Of a DNA stretch of 64,000 nucleotides, positions 9,312 to 17,763 are shown piece by piece. Each line of letters begins with the position of its first letter. Position 1 is the first letter of the stretch. The notes under the pieces are model-generated. The model was not told where the DNA came from. It was given only the letters and a program-made list of their open reading frames with translations, and searched no databases. The DNA lies in the NCBI RefSeq assembly GCF_009928445.1, contig NZ_JAABNO010000006.1, forward strand, positions 186,001 to 250,000. The letters run 5' to 3'. The DNA is from Clostridium sp. C8-1-8. GTDB taxonomy: Bacteria; Bacillota; Clostridia; Clostridiales; Clostridiaceae. The translations under genes and the position numbers were made by a program.

Positions 9312-9920
9312 CTATATAGATTCTCTATATTTTATTAAATCAGCCACTGTTATAATTTTTAAATCATGTAATTTTACAAACTCCATAAGGTCTGGTACTC
9401 TTGCCATAGTACCATCTTCATTCATAATCTCGCATATAACTCCAGCGGGGTACAAACCTGCAAGTCTAGCTAGATCAACAGCAGATTCAGTATGACCATT
9501 TCTCTCTAATACTCCACCGTTTTTAGCCTCTATTGGAAATATGTGTCCTGGCCTTCTCAAGTCTGATGGTTTTGTATCTGGATTTAACACTTTTAAAACT
9601 GTAGCCGCTCTTTCATAGGCAGATATACCAGTCGTTGTTTCTATTGCATCTATAGAAACTGTAAAGGCAGTTTTATGAGACTCAGTATTTTGTGGTACCA
9701 TCTGGTTTATTTCAAGTTCCATTAATCTTTCTTTATTGACTGGCATGCAGATTAAACCTCTAGCATACTTAGTCATAAAGTTAATAGCTTCAGGAGTAAC
9801 TTTTTCAGCCGCCATTAACAAATCGCCTTCATTTTCTCTATTCTCATCATCTACTACTACAATCATCTTTCCAAGTTTTATATCTTCAATTGCCTCTAAT
9901 ACTGTATTGAACTTACTCAT
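9312..9920 (-). CDS. ribB: 3,4-dihydroxy-2-butanone 4-phosphate synthase, stand-alone (no RibA domain)
   Basis: 202 residues from the ATG at 9920, which has GGAGG at the right distance; a frame start at 9950 is less likely. Active-site motifs are present: [19 protein letters not shown] and [16 protein letters not shown]. It converts ribulose 5-phosphate to the four-carbon riboflavin precursor. In Firmicutes this domain is usually fused to GTP cyclohydrolase II (RibBA, about 400 residues). Here the protein stops right at the domain border ([10 protein letters not shown]) and nothing resembling RibA follows in the 158-base gap before ribH. GTP cyclohydrolase II must be encoded elsewhere or be missing. 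Confidence 0.93.
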   Translation of the reverse strand: MSKFNTVLEAIEDIKLGKMIVVVDDENRENEGDLLMAAEKVTPEAINFMTKYARGLICMPVNKERLMELEINQMVPQNTESHKTAFTVSIDAIETTTGISAYERAATVLKVLNPDTKPSDLRRPGHIFPIEAKNGGVLERNGHTESAVDLARLAGLYPAGVICEIMNEDGTMARVPDLMEFVKLHDLKIITVADLIKYRESI

Positions 9921-9971
9921 TTTAATATTCCTCCAAACTATTATTTGCAATTTATAAATGGATCTAACTCT

Positions 9972-10628
9972 CTAAGCAAAGCCATTCTCTCTTAAAAAAT
10001 CCATACTTATATCTTCCTTCTTACTAGCCTTACTGTTAATACCTAGAATTTTTTCAACGTATTTACCTATAACATCACACTCTAAATTCACTTCATCACC
10101 AAGCTGCTTGCTTAAAAGAGTTGTCATGGACTTAGTATGAGGTATTATGGAAACTCTAAATGAAGTTTTATCTACATACGCTACAGTGAGACTCACTCCA
10201 TCTATAGCAATAGATCCCTTTTCCACCACATACTTAAGTATAGTTTCATCTGCTGATATGGTTATCCACACTGCATTAGCTTCTTCTAAAAACTTTTCTA
10301 TCTTTCCTACTCCGTCTATGTGACCACTAACCATATGTCCGCCTAATCTATCACTTAATCTTAAAGCTCTCTCTAAGTTAACCTTACTTCCTCTTTCAAG
10401 ATCATTAAGATTACTTCTTCTCATAGTTTCTGCCATTACATCTACGGTAAACTTACCATTGCTAAATGAAGTCACTGTAAGGCATACTCCATTTGTACAT
10501 ATGCTGTCTCCAAGCTTCACTTCATCTAATACTGTTTTAGCTGCTATTGTTATTACTGCTGATTTTTCTGTTTTATCTATTTTTTCAACAGTTCCTATCT
10601 CCTCTATTAGCCCAGTAAAAATAATCAC
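9972..10628 (-). CDS. ribE: Riboflavin synthase alpha chain
   Basis: 218 residues with the two lumazine-binding repeats, each containing the conserved motif near GVCLTV (about residue 47) and GVSLTV (about residue 144). It dismutates 6,7-dimethyl-8-ribityllumazine to riboflavin. The family normally begins MFTGLIEEIG. Here the codons before F are GTG ATT ATT, so the start is either the GTG at 10628, which lies only three bases from GAGG, or a rare ATT start. It lies 16 bases after the short ribD. Confidence 0.95.
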   Translation of the reverse strand: MIIFTGLIEEIGTVEKIDKTEKSAVITIAAKTVLDEVKLGDSICTNGVCLTVTSFSNGKFTVDVMAETMRRSNLNDLERGSKVNLERALRLSDRLGGHMVSGHIDGVGKIEKFLEEANAVWITISADETILKYVVEKGSIAIDGVSLTVAYVDKTSFRVSIIPHTKSMTTLLSKQLGDEVNLECDVIGKYVEKILGINSKASKKEDISMDFLRENGFA

Positions 10629-10644
10629 TCACCTCACTTTTACT

Positions 10645-11082
10645 TTAAATATCTTTGGATATATAGTTTATAAACTCTTCATTAAGAGCTTTTGCTTCCG
10701 TTTCCATTACACCTAAAATAACTTCTACGCCATTATCTCTCAAATGTTTTATGCCATTCCCTGATACTAAGGGATTTGGGTCTTCCATACCTATAACAAC
10801 TTTTTTTATGTTTTTTTCCACTATAGCCTTTGCACAAGGAGGGGTCTTTCCATAATGTGAGCACGGCTCTAGATTAACATACATGGTTGCACCACTAACA
10901 TCTTCTGACGCACTTTCAAAAGCATTTATCTCTGCATGATTGCCTCCATAAACCATATGATATCCTTCTCCAATAACTTTCCCATCCTTCACAATCACAG
11001 CTCCCACCAGTGGATTAGGGCTAACATAACCGCTACCCTTTTCTGCCAGTTCCAATGCTCTCTTCATAAACTTGACATCCAT
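10645..11082 (-). CDS. ribD: Diaminohydroxyphosphoribosylaminopyrimidine deaminase, RibD deaminase domain only
   Basis: 145 residues from the ATG at 11082 (GGAG eight bases upstream). The zinc cytidine-deaminase-like motifs are complete: GNHAEINAF (zinc His and catalytic Glu) and EPCSHYGKTPPCAKAI (two zinc Cys). Normal RibD is about 360 residues with a C-terminal 5-amino-6-(5-phosphoribosylamino)uracil reductase domain. This protein ends at the domain junction (ALNEEFINYISKDI) and ribE starts 16 bases later, so no reductase remnant exists. It is the first gene after the FMN riboswitch leader. The missing reductase would have to come from another locus. Confidence 0.92.
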   Translation of the reverse strand: MDVKFMKRALELAEKGSGYVSPNPLVGAVIVKDGKVIGEGYHMVYGGNHAEINAFESASEDVSGATMYVNLEPCSHYGKTPPCAKAIVEKNIKKVVIGMEDPNPLVSGNGIKHLRDNGVEVILGVMETEAKALNEEFINYISKDI

Positions 11083-11295
11083 AAAAATCACTCCAGTCAC
11101 TTATTTATAATTGGCGGGCTTTAATTTTCTTCTCTTTAACACAATTAATTTATAAACTTTATTTAGTTTTCCATTTATTCAAGTATAGATGTACCCCTTG
11201 GCTATAAAATTTTTACTTTCAGCCTCTTCTTTTAGAAATCAGACAAGCTTTAATAAAGATTTTATATTGAATGGGAACTCTATAATCTTTTAAGA

Positions 11296-11334
11296 GAAAA
11301 AAATTAAAGCCCTGAGAAATAAATTTCTCAGGGC
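11296..11334 (-). terminator. Riboswitch-linked intrinsic terminator before ribD
   Basis: A perfect 12-bp hairpin (GCCCTGAGAAAT / ATTTCTCAGGGC, 11309-11334) is followed on the minus strand by an ATTTTTTT tract. Its first arm GCCCTGA is exactly complementary to TCAGGGC in the FMN aptamer (11704-11710), which would allow an alternative antiterminator. It lies about 210 bases ahead of ribD. Confidence 0.75.
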
Positions 11335-11409
11335 GTAAAATACTCACTTTATCTATTAATGACTTCACAATATATTTATAAACACAAAATATTTTCATGC
11401 TTAAACATA

Positions 11410-11504
11410 GATGTACCACCTCATATTAAGATTTATATTTTCAATCTCTCCTCTTATAACCATGAGGGGCTTTGAAAATATATTTCTTATTGAAGTGGTA
11501 CATC
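11410..11504. repeat. Large imperfect palindrome inside the rib leader
   Basis: Arms beginning GATGTACCAC (11410) and ending GTGGTACATC (11504) match over about 37 bases with a loop near 11450-11460. It sits between the FMN aptamer and its terminator. A related palindrome with AGATGTTCACTTCA / TGAAGTGGTATATCT ends is at 25465-25516. It looks like an inserted miniature element. Confidence 0.55.
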
Positions 11505-11609
11505 TTCAAAAGCAAAATAGATTAAATAAATCTATAGTTCTCAATAAAAATATAAATTACTGTGTCATTTAAATATATAACTACTCATATTAATAAATTA
11601 CTCTATTAA

Positions 11610-11716
11610 TCTTCTTCTATCCAGACTTTACTGTCGGCCTCGGAGTCTCACCGAATCTGCCTTACGGCTCGCGGGCTATACCGCCGGTAGGGATTCGCAC
11701 CCTGCCCTGAAGATAT
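11610..11716 (-). ncRNA. FMN riboswitch (RFN element)
   Basis: The minus strand contains the conserved RFN core: ATCTTCAGGGCAGGGTG, CGAATCCCTACCGGCGGT, AGCCCGCGAG, GATTCGGTGAGACTCCGA and GCCGACAGTAAAGTCTGGAT, closed by GAAGAAGAT pairing with ATCTTC. It should bind FMN and shut down the riboflavin operon through the hairpin at 11296. The leader to ribD is unusually long, about 530 bases, because of the palindrome at 11410. Confidence 0.97.
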
Positions 11717-11778
11717 TTATTTAATTTTTTTCAATATAACACTACTAAAATAATTTGTCAACCAATTAATCAATATGA

Positions 11779-12483
11779 TTACTTTATTGCAAAATATGTT
11801 TTGTCTTCATCCTTTATGCCAGTAGCCTCAAGAAGAAAGGCTTTTGTTTGAGTAGGTATCATCGTTGCTAGTTGAACTTTTTTACTCTCACCAGCTTTTA
11901 AAAAGTCATGACTATTATCTTCTATCTCTAAAACTGGTATTCCAACTATAGCCTTATTATCATACTCAATAGCATTTCCATCAATGGCATGAACCCCAAA
12001 TTCAGTCATATTATATTGTCTTTTTGCTTCTTTTGGTACACTAACAGTAGCATCAATAACCACAAACTCAAACCCCTCACTAAGCTTGTCGAACTTAATT
12101 CCATTATCTCCGCTATTATACTTATCTACCATAGCTTTAGCATCATTTCCACGTGTTATTTTCTCAGCCTTCATAGAACATTTCTGAACCTCACTTGAAT
12201 CATCCCCTGAATAAAGATATATTAATCCATCTGCATTCAATTCAATTGGCTTTTCCACTGTTCCTTTCGCTAATGTACTTATGTCAACACTAGAATTACT
12301 TTCAGCTTTATTGTCGCTTTTATCTTTATTTTCCTTATTCTCTGATTTATCAGAAACCTCTGTTTGTTTATTGCTGCTAGTGCTTGTGTTTTTCTCTGTA
12401 TTAGCTTTGTTACTTCCACAGCTAACCATTAATAAGCTTACTACTAATACAGAAATTAGTACTTTTATCCTTTTGTTTTTCAT
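11779..12483 (-). CDS. Putative lipoprotein of unknown function
   Basis: 234 residues from the ATG at 12483, behind GGGGGATAAGGATT. A lipoprotein signal with lipobox MVSC leads into a Ser/Asn/Lys/Glu-rich low-complexity linker of about 45 residues. A folded domain of about 155 residues follows (THR-like start ISTLAKGTVEKPIELNADGL), with beta-rich character and the phrase KRQYNMTEFGVHAI. The C-terminal domain resembles DUF4352-type extracellular immunoglobulin-like domains of clostridial lipoproteins, but this is not certain. It is a monocistronic minus-strand gene next to the FMN riboswitch. Confidence 0.75.
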   Translation of the reverse strand: MKNKRIKVLISVLVVSLLMVSCGSNKANTEKNTSTSSNKQTEVSDKSENKENKDKSDNKAESNSSVDISTLAKGTVEKPIELNADGLIYLYSGDDSSEVQKCSMKAEKITRGNDAKAMVDKYNSGDNGIKFDKLSEGFEFVVIDATVSVPKEAKRQYNMTEFGVHAIDGNAIEYDNKAIVGIPVLEIEDNSHDFLKAGESKKVQLATMIPTQTKAFLLEATGIKDEDKTYFAIK

Positions 12484-12800
12484 AATCCTTATCCCCCTAT
12501 AAAACATTATTCACTTTTATAATATATATTTTTACATTATTTCATATTTAATTAAATTTTCTACTTAATTATACATTATTATTGATAAAAATACAATTTA
12601 TCCTATGGTATTATTATGCTTTAGTTATAAAATTTTCATTTGTCCATAATTAATGTACAAACTGAGACAAAAATTATTTTTTCTAAGAGTATCTGTAGTA
12701 GTATATAAACAAAAAAGCATGCATAAAAGTAGATTATTCTATGCATGCCTTTATCATATAAAGAATTTCTGTAAATTTTTAACACTACTTATTGTTTATA
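12484..12800. other. Gene-free AT-rich spacer
   Basis: Only the terminator at 12711-12748 is recognisable. The rest is AT-rich sequence that should include the promoter of the lipoprotein gene. Confidence 0.6.
12711..12748 (-). terminator. Intrinsic terminator of the FlxA-like gene
   Basis: Arms GCATGCATA (12717-12725) and TATGCATGC (12740-12748) are followed on the minus strand by a TTTTTT tract (12711-12716). Confidence 0.8.
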
Positions 12801-13172
12801 TTATGCCATTACATCTATAATATTTCCAGTAGGATAATGAATGGAAGACTTGGATTTTTCATCATCCTTATCTTTTGAAATTACTTTTGACACTTGACCA
12901 TTACTTGAAGTAACACTTTCATTATCGTTAGATGTATTTGCTTTTTCTGCTTGCTTTTGCTGGATTTCAGCCTCAATCTGTTCAATCTGAGCTTCAATAG
13001 TTTTTACTTGCTGCTGTTTTGTCTTTTCATCTTCCTTACTTGCATTAACTTTTTGTAGTTGACTCTCTAAACTTGCTTTTTGCTTCTCAAGCTGAGATAC
13101 CTCATCACTGCTGCTGTTGCTACTAAAAGAAGCAACTGCTGTAGTTGATGATGACACTGACGAAATATTCAT
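12801..13172 (-). CDS. FlxA-like coiled-coil protein
   Basis: 123 residues. A Ser/Thr-rich N-terminus (MNISSVSSSTTAVASFSSNSS) precedes a long coiled coil (about 25-78, SQLEKQKASLESQLQKV and KTIEAQIEQIEAEIQQKQ) and a charged tail ending in HYPTGNIIDVMA. This layout fits the FlxA-like family, small proteins found widely in Firmicutes with no settled function. There is no signal peptide. RBS GGAGG precedes the ATG. It is flanked by its own terminator and is probably monocistronic. Confidence 0.75.
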   Translation of the reverse strand: MNISSVSSSTTAVASFSSNSSSDEVSQLEKQKASLESQLQKVNASKEDEKTKQQQVKTIEAQIEQIEAEIQQKQAEKANTSNDNESVTSSNGQVSKVISKDKDDEKSKSSIHYPTGNIIDVMA

Positions 13173-13289
13173 AATATCTGCCTCCTACCTATAATGAGTT
13201 TCTTTTCCCCCTCATTATGGCATAAGACTATGTTTTCTTTATGTGAATTTCCCAAGAAAAAGACAAGCTTTTTATTATCCGTCCTGTGT

Positions 13290-13384
13290 ATATAGCGAAC
13301 ATTTATGGAACTTAATTTATACTTATTATAAAACTCATGCTTCTGTGGATTTTATGGCACGTATAAATTAATAGTTGAGTTAGG
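13290..13384 (+). repeat. Dispersed palindromic repeat, copy B
   Basis: Shares AACTTAATTTATAC, GCTTCTGTGGATTTTAT and GTATAAATTAATAG with copies A (7937) and C (24072). It lies between the FlxA-like gene and the terminator of the Cof-type phosphatase gene. Confidence 0.55.
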
Positions 13385-13423
13385 ATTCCAACCCTTTAGC
13401 ATTAATTACAGCTTCCTAGCCAG

Positions 13424-13463
13424 CAAAAAATCCTAATCAGTTCCTCACTAAACTGATTAGGAT
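13424..13463 (-). terminator. Intrinsic terminator of the Cof-type phosphatase gene
   Basis: Arms ATCCTAATCAGTT (13430-13442) and AACTGATTAGGAT (13451-13463), with a T-tract on the minus strand at 13424-13430. Confidence 0.85.
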
Positions 13464-13514
13464 CTTCCATGGTCTAAAAATACTTTTGGGCTATATTAAA
13501 TAATATTGTTGCAA

Positions 13515-14321
13515 TTAACAAGCTAATATAAACTTTTCTATTACTTCAGCAACACCATCTTCTTCGTTTGTTGAAGTTACATAGTTAGCTACTTGTTTTA
13601 CTTCGTCAAAGGCATTGCCCATAGCAACTCCAAGACCAGCAAACTCTATCATATGAAGGTCGTTACCAGCATCACCTACACATATTACTTCTTCTTGCTT
13701 AATACCTAAATGCTCTGCAAGAGCTCTTACACCTTCTCCTTTATTGCTTTCTTTATTTAAGAATTCTAGGAAGTATGGTGCACTTCTTACAACTGTGTAT
13801 TTTTCATATACTTCTTTAGGCAATCTTTCTATAGCAGCTTCTAGTATTTCAGGCTCATCAACCATCATTACCTTAGCAATATCTTCTGCCGCTGAAACCT
13901 CATTAAAATCTACTATTCCTACCTCAATACCATTTATTGTTGCTTCAACTTCAGTATATTTGCTCATCTTTGGAGTAATGCAGCCATTATCAGTGAAGGC
14001 ATGAATATTAAGTCCTAGTTCTTTACTTAGGTTGTACAAATATCTTAGGTCGCTTCCCTTTAATACAGTTTTACCAATAACTTCTTTAGTTTTTGTATTT
14101 TGAATCATTGCACCATTAAAACTTAGTACATATTCATTTTCACCAATTAATTCTAATTCTTCTAAGTATCTAGTCAAACCTTGAACAGGTCTTCCAGAAG
14201 CAATAACTACTTTAACGCCTCTCTTTTTAGCGCTTTTTATTGCTTTCTTTGTCATATCCGAAATTGTTTTATCTTCTTTTAATAAAGTACCATCCATATC
14301 TATAGCAATTAATTTATACAT
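13515..14321 (-). CDS. Cof-type HAD-IIB sugar phosphatase
   Basis: 268 residues from the ATG at 14321 (MYKLIAIDMDGTLL). An upstream in-frame ATG at 14333 touches the GGGGG of the RBS and cannot be used well. Motif I is IDMDGTLL, motif II is VIASGRP, motif III contains the Lys of SNKGEGVRAL and motif IV is VGDAGNDLHMIEFAG, followed by GVAMGNA. The alpha/beta C2 cap is present. The family dephosphorylates sugar phosphates, pyridoxal phosphate or FMN; the substrate here is unknown. It is monocistronic, with its own terminator. Confidence 0.9.
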   Translation of the reverse strand: MYKLIAIDMDGTLLKEDKTISDMTKKAIKSAKKRGVKVVIASGRPVQGLTRYLEELELIGENEYVLSFNGAMIQNTKTKEVIGKTVLKGSDLRYLYNLSKELGLNIHAFTDNGCITPKMSKYTEVEATINGIEVGIVDFNEVSAAEDIAKVMMVDEPEILEAAIERLPKEVYEKYTVVRSAPYFLEFLNKESNKGEGVRALAEHLGIKQEEVICVGDAGNDLHMIEFAGLGVAMGNAFDEVKQVANYVTSTNEEDGVAEVIEKFILAC

Positions 14322-14630
14322 AAATCTTCTCATCCCCCGTTATGTTTTTACGACTTTATTATACCATTGATTAAGTTATTGTTGGGTAATAATAATATGG
14401 TATTAGATAAAAATATGTACATTTTGTAACGATTACACTTATTTTATTGTGTTCTACAGTGTATTAAGTTATCTGAATATTTCAAGTTTAACTATGGCTA
14501 TTATTAACCAAAGTCTTCCTTTTACTAATCCTTCATTGAAATGCTTGTCTAAAACTGCTATAATAACTTTGTTTTCATAAAATTCGGATTCTAAAAGTAT
14601 ATTAGAATAATTTATGCGGGGGTTTGCAAA

Positions 14631-15185
14631 ATGCCAATTAGAATTGCAATTCTAGGTGGTCCTAGATGTGGAAAAACCACATTAATACAACAATTATATG
14701 TAGATATGAAGATTAAAGGCTTGAATGTAGGTGCTGCAACTGAATATAGTACTGAGTACCTTAGAGAAAAAGGAATGATTGAATCTATTGCAGAACAGTA
14801 CGGTATTTATTTAGGACAAAAGAATATAGAAGATTCTCTAAATGACTTTGACTATGCAGTTACCGATTATGCTACTTTTGTGCCTTATATATACGGCCGT
14901 TTCATGCTCGGTGATAAAAAAAGAACAGTAAAAGATAAAGAGATATTAAAGGATTTATACTCACTTGCGCTTAAAGATTTGGACAAGTATGATCATATCT
15001 TCTTCGTTCCAAGAGAGTTTGGATATACTAAAGATGGCGTAAGATGGCAAGACGAAACTGCAGCTGAGGGTATAGACCTAGCCATAAAGCAATTTTTAGA
15101 CTCAGAAAACGTTAATTATCAAGTTATCGAAGGTAACACAAAGGAAAGATGCGAAAAAATACTATCTATCTTAGACATACAATAA
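14631..15185 (+). CDS. P-loop NTPase of the NadR/AAA_28-like kinase family
   Basis: 184 residues. Walker A is GGPRCGKTT (about residues 9-17); VTDYATF (about 81-87) is in the position of a Walker B or lid-proximal Asp. The fold resembles the nicotinamide-riboside kinase domain of NadR and related small ATPases. No HTH or nucleotidyltransferase domain is attached. RBS GGGGG precedes the ATG. It stands alone between the divergent Cof phosphatase and a bidirectional terminator. The substrate is unknown. Confidence 0.7.
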   Translation: MPIRIAILGGPRCGKTTLIQQLYVDMKIKGLNVGAATEYSTEYLREKGMIESIAEQYGIYLGQKNIEDSLNDFDYAVTDYATFVPYIYGRFMLGDKKRTVKDKEILKDLYSLALKDLDKYDHIFFVPREFGYTKDGVRWQDETAAEGIDLAIKQFLDSENVNYQVIEGNTKERCEKILSILDIQ

Positions 15186-15234
15186 AAAGGTTTTGATAGA
15201 GTACATATTTTCTTATTTCATTCTATACTTTCAA

Positions 15235-15280
15235 AAAAGCACTAACTTCTCTACTTCAAAGAAAAGTTAGTGCTTTTTAT
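15235..15280. terminator. Intrinsic terminator after the P-loop gene
   Basis: Arms AGCACTAACTT (15238-15248) and AAGTTAGTGCT (15264-15274) flanked by A- and T-tracts, so it can work on both strands and also lies downstream of prfC. Confidence 0.85.
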
Positions 15281-15367
15281 TGTCTATGAAATTATATTTT
15301 TTCTTAGCTGAAGAAAGATCGCTTCAGCGACTTTTTTACTGTCTAGTCTATATTTAGTAGCTATAGA

Positions 15368-16960
15368 TTATTCTGTTTTACCTATGTCTGAAAGTATCAA
15401 GCCCTTATTGTGATCAAGTGCCCAGCTTATGCCCCAGTCATTTTGGAATATAAGAAGATTTCTATCTCTAAAGTCTTTAACCTTCTTAGTATCTGAGGTT
15501 AGGTTTAACTTATCAACATCTATATCATCATTTTCTATCCATCTTACATATCTATAAGATGATCTATCCATCTTTATATCGACATTGTATTCGCTCTTTA
15601 ATCTATATTCTAGAACTTCGAATTGAAGTACACCTACAACTCCAACTATTATCTCTTCCATTCCAACATAGAATTCTTTAAATACTTGGATAGCCCCCTC
15701 TTGAGCTATTTGGCTTATTCCTTTTATAAATTGCTTTCTCTTCATGGTATCCACCGGTCTTACTCTTGCAAAGTGCTCAGGAGCAAAGGTCGGAATACCT
15801 TCAAATTTGAATTTTGAAGAATCAAAGCATAAAGTATCTCCTATTGAGAATATACCTGGATCAAATACACCTATAATATCTCCAGCATATGCCTCATCAA
15901 TTATTTCTCTATCTTGAGCTAAAAACTGTTGAGGTTGTGTAAGTTTTATCTTCTTTCCACCTTGTACGTGATTAACTTCCATTCCTTTTTCAAACTTACC
16001 TGAACATATTCTCATAAAAGCTATTCTATCTCTATGAGCCTTATTCATATTAGCTTGAATCTTAAATACGAAAGCTGAGAAGTCTTCCTTAAAAGGATCT
16101 ATTTCTCCCTTACTTGATTTTCTTGGAAGTGGTGATGATGTAAGTTGTAAAAATTCCTTTAAGAATGGCTCTACACCAAAGTTAGTTAGTGCTGATCCAA
16201 AGAACACTGGTGAAAGCTCTCCAGTTCTAACCTTTTCAAGATCAAAGTCATCACCTGCTATATCTAAGAGCTCTATATCTTCCATAAGTTTAGAATGAAG
16301 TGCTTCTCCTAGAAGGTCCTTAAATACTGGATCTGAAACATCGCCTTCTACAGCATTAACTTCTGTCTGTCCATGATTGCCGCCATTAAATACTTCGATC
16401 GAATTGTTATTTCTTGCATAAACTCCTCTAAAGTCTTTTCCTGAACCTATAGGCCAATTCATAGGATAGGACTTTATTCCAAGTTCTCTTTCTATGTCTT
16501 CTAAAAGCTGAAATGGATCCTGAGCTTCTCTATCCATCTTGTTTATAAATGTGAATATAGGAATACCTCTTAAGGAACAAACATGGAACAGCTTCCTAGT
16601 CTGATCTTCCACACCCTTTGCAGCATCAATTACCATTACAGCACTATCTGCAGCCATCAAGGTTCTATAAGTATCCTCTGAGAAGTCTTGGTGTCCTGGA
16701 GTATCCAATATATTTATACAGTATCCATCATAGTTAAACTGCATAACTGACGACGTTACTGATATACCTCTTTGTTTTTCTATTTCCATCCAGTCAGAAA
16801 CAGCATGCTTAGATGCTTTTCTAGCCTTTACAGAACCGGCAAGTCTTATAGCACCTCCGTATAATAGAAGCTTTTCTGTAAGTGTAGTTTTACCTGCGTC
16901 AGGGTGAGAAATTATAGCGAAGGTACGTCTTTTTTCTATCTCTTCAATAAACTCTGCCAC
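15368..16960 (-). CDS. prfC: Peptide chain release factor 3
   Basis: 530 residues from a GTG start at 16960 placed by AAAGGAGG; the frame extends to 17011 but that part lacks an RBS and is not conserved. The GTPase motifs are SHPDAGKTT (G1), DTPGHQDFSEDTYR (G3) and INKMDR (G4). EF-Tu-like domain 2 and an RF3-type C-terminal domain follow. RF3 uses GTP to remove RF1/RF2 from the ribosome after termination. It is monocistronic. Confidence 0.97.
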   Translation of the reverse strand: MAEFIEEIEKRRTFAIISHPDAGKTTLTEKLLLYGGAIRLAGSVKARKASKHAVSDWMEIEKQRGISVTSSVMQFNYDGYCINILDTPGHQDFSEDTYRTLMAADSAVMVIDAAKGVEDQTRKLFHVCSLRGIPIFTFINKMDREAQDPFQLLEDIERELGIKSYPMNWPIGSGKDFRGVYARNNNSIEVFNGGNHGQTEVNAVEGDVSDPVFKDLLGEALHSKLMEDIELLDIAGDDFDLEKVRTGELSPVFFGSALTNFGVEPFLKEFLQLTSSPLPRKSSKGEIDPFKEDFSAFVFKIQANMNKAHRDRIAFMRICSGKFEKGMEVNHVQGGKKIKLTQPQQFLAQDREIIDEAYAGDIIGVFDPGIFSIGDTLCFDSSKFKFEGIPTFAPEHFARVRPVDTMKRKQFIKGISQIAQEGAIQVFKEFYVGMEEIIVGVVGVLQFEVLEYRLKSEYNVDIKMDRSSYRYVRWIENDDIDVDKLNLTSDTKKVKDFRDRNLLIFQNDWGISWALDHNKGLILSDIGKTE

Positions 16961-17763
16961 TGTTAATCCTCCTTTATTAATGAACCGCATAAACTCTAAA
17001 ACTTTATGCAAGTACCGAACTTCAAAATCGATTTTATAAAATATTGTAGTTATCTTTCATACTCTACTAAATATTACATTGGTTCACTCTCCAAAAAAGG
17101 TCCAAGCCAAAATAGCAAAGACCTCTATTTAAACTGAATTTTATTCATATCTATATACTTAACTCAAAACAAGCTAATTATAGCAATTTACAGACAATTT
17201 TTCAACAAATATAGAGATAAAGTTTCAAATCCTATATCATTGTGCTATTTAAAACAAAATCTATTAATAACTTAAGGCATCGCTTAGTAATTCTTTGTAA
17301 TGAATATGGTAAAAAATCATAGTATAATATTGTTCCATTTTTTATTGAATAATGTGTTATAGCAACTTTAAGCCATATGGCATCACACAAAGCTTCACAC
17401 AGTTTCACACAATGATAAACTTTTTTTTAAAGATATCAGAAAACTGCTATTACACTGCTTTTTTGTGCTAAAATAGTTTTTGTTAAAAGAATATTAACAT
17501 TAAGGCTTTATCACTCCAATTTAGAATATAAACTTTAGGCTCTGTAAAAGTGCTGTATTGGAATTGAACTGTTACTCATTATATTTCAATAATATTAAAT
17601 ATGACGAAGTTTTAAAATGAATTAGTATATTTACAATAGACTTACATAATTTTTAGAAAGATATTAATTAAATTTTGATTGAGAGCCACTATACAAAAAT
17701 TATTATTGCTTTAATTTTGTAATTAAATCTAGGTGGTTCTTCTGAAAGTAGGAGGAGTTAATT
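16961..17763. other. Long gene-free spacer
   Basis: About 800 bases without a supported gene. It must hold the promoters of the divergent prfC and acyltransferase genes. The visible structures are three TCACACA motifs at 17383, 17395 and 17405 and a short inverted GGTC/GACC pair near 17099-17131. Confidence 0.5.

Noticed and set aside
11219..11419. 66-codon minus-strand open frame in the riboflavin leader
   Set aside because: It runs through the riboswitch terminator hairpin, has no clear RBS and no recognisable protein features.
17383..17411. Possible CRISPR-like array from the TCACACA repeats
   Set aside because: The repeat unit is only seven bases and the spacing three to five bases; there are no spacers and no cas genes.
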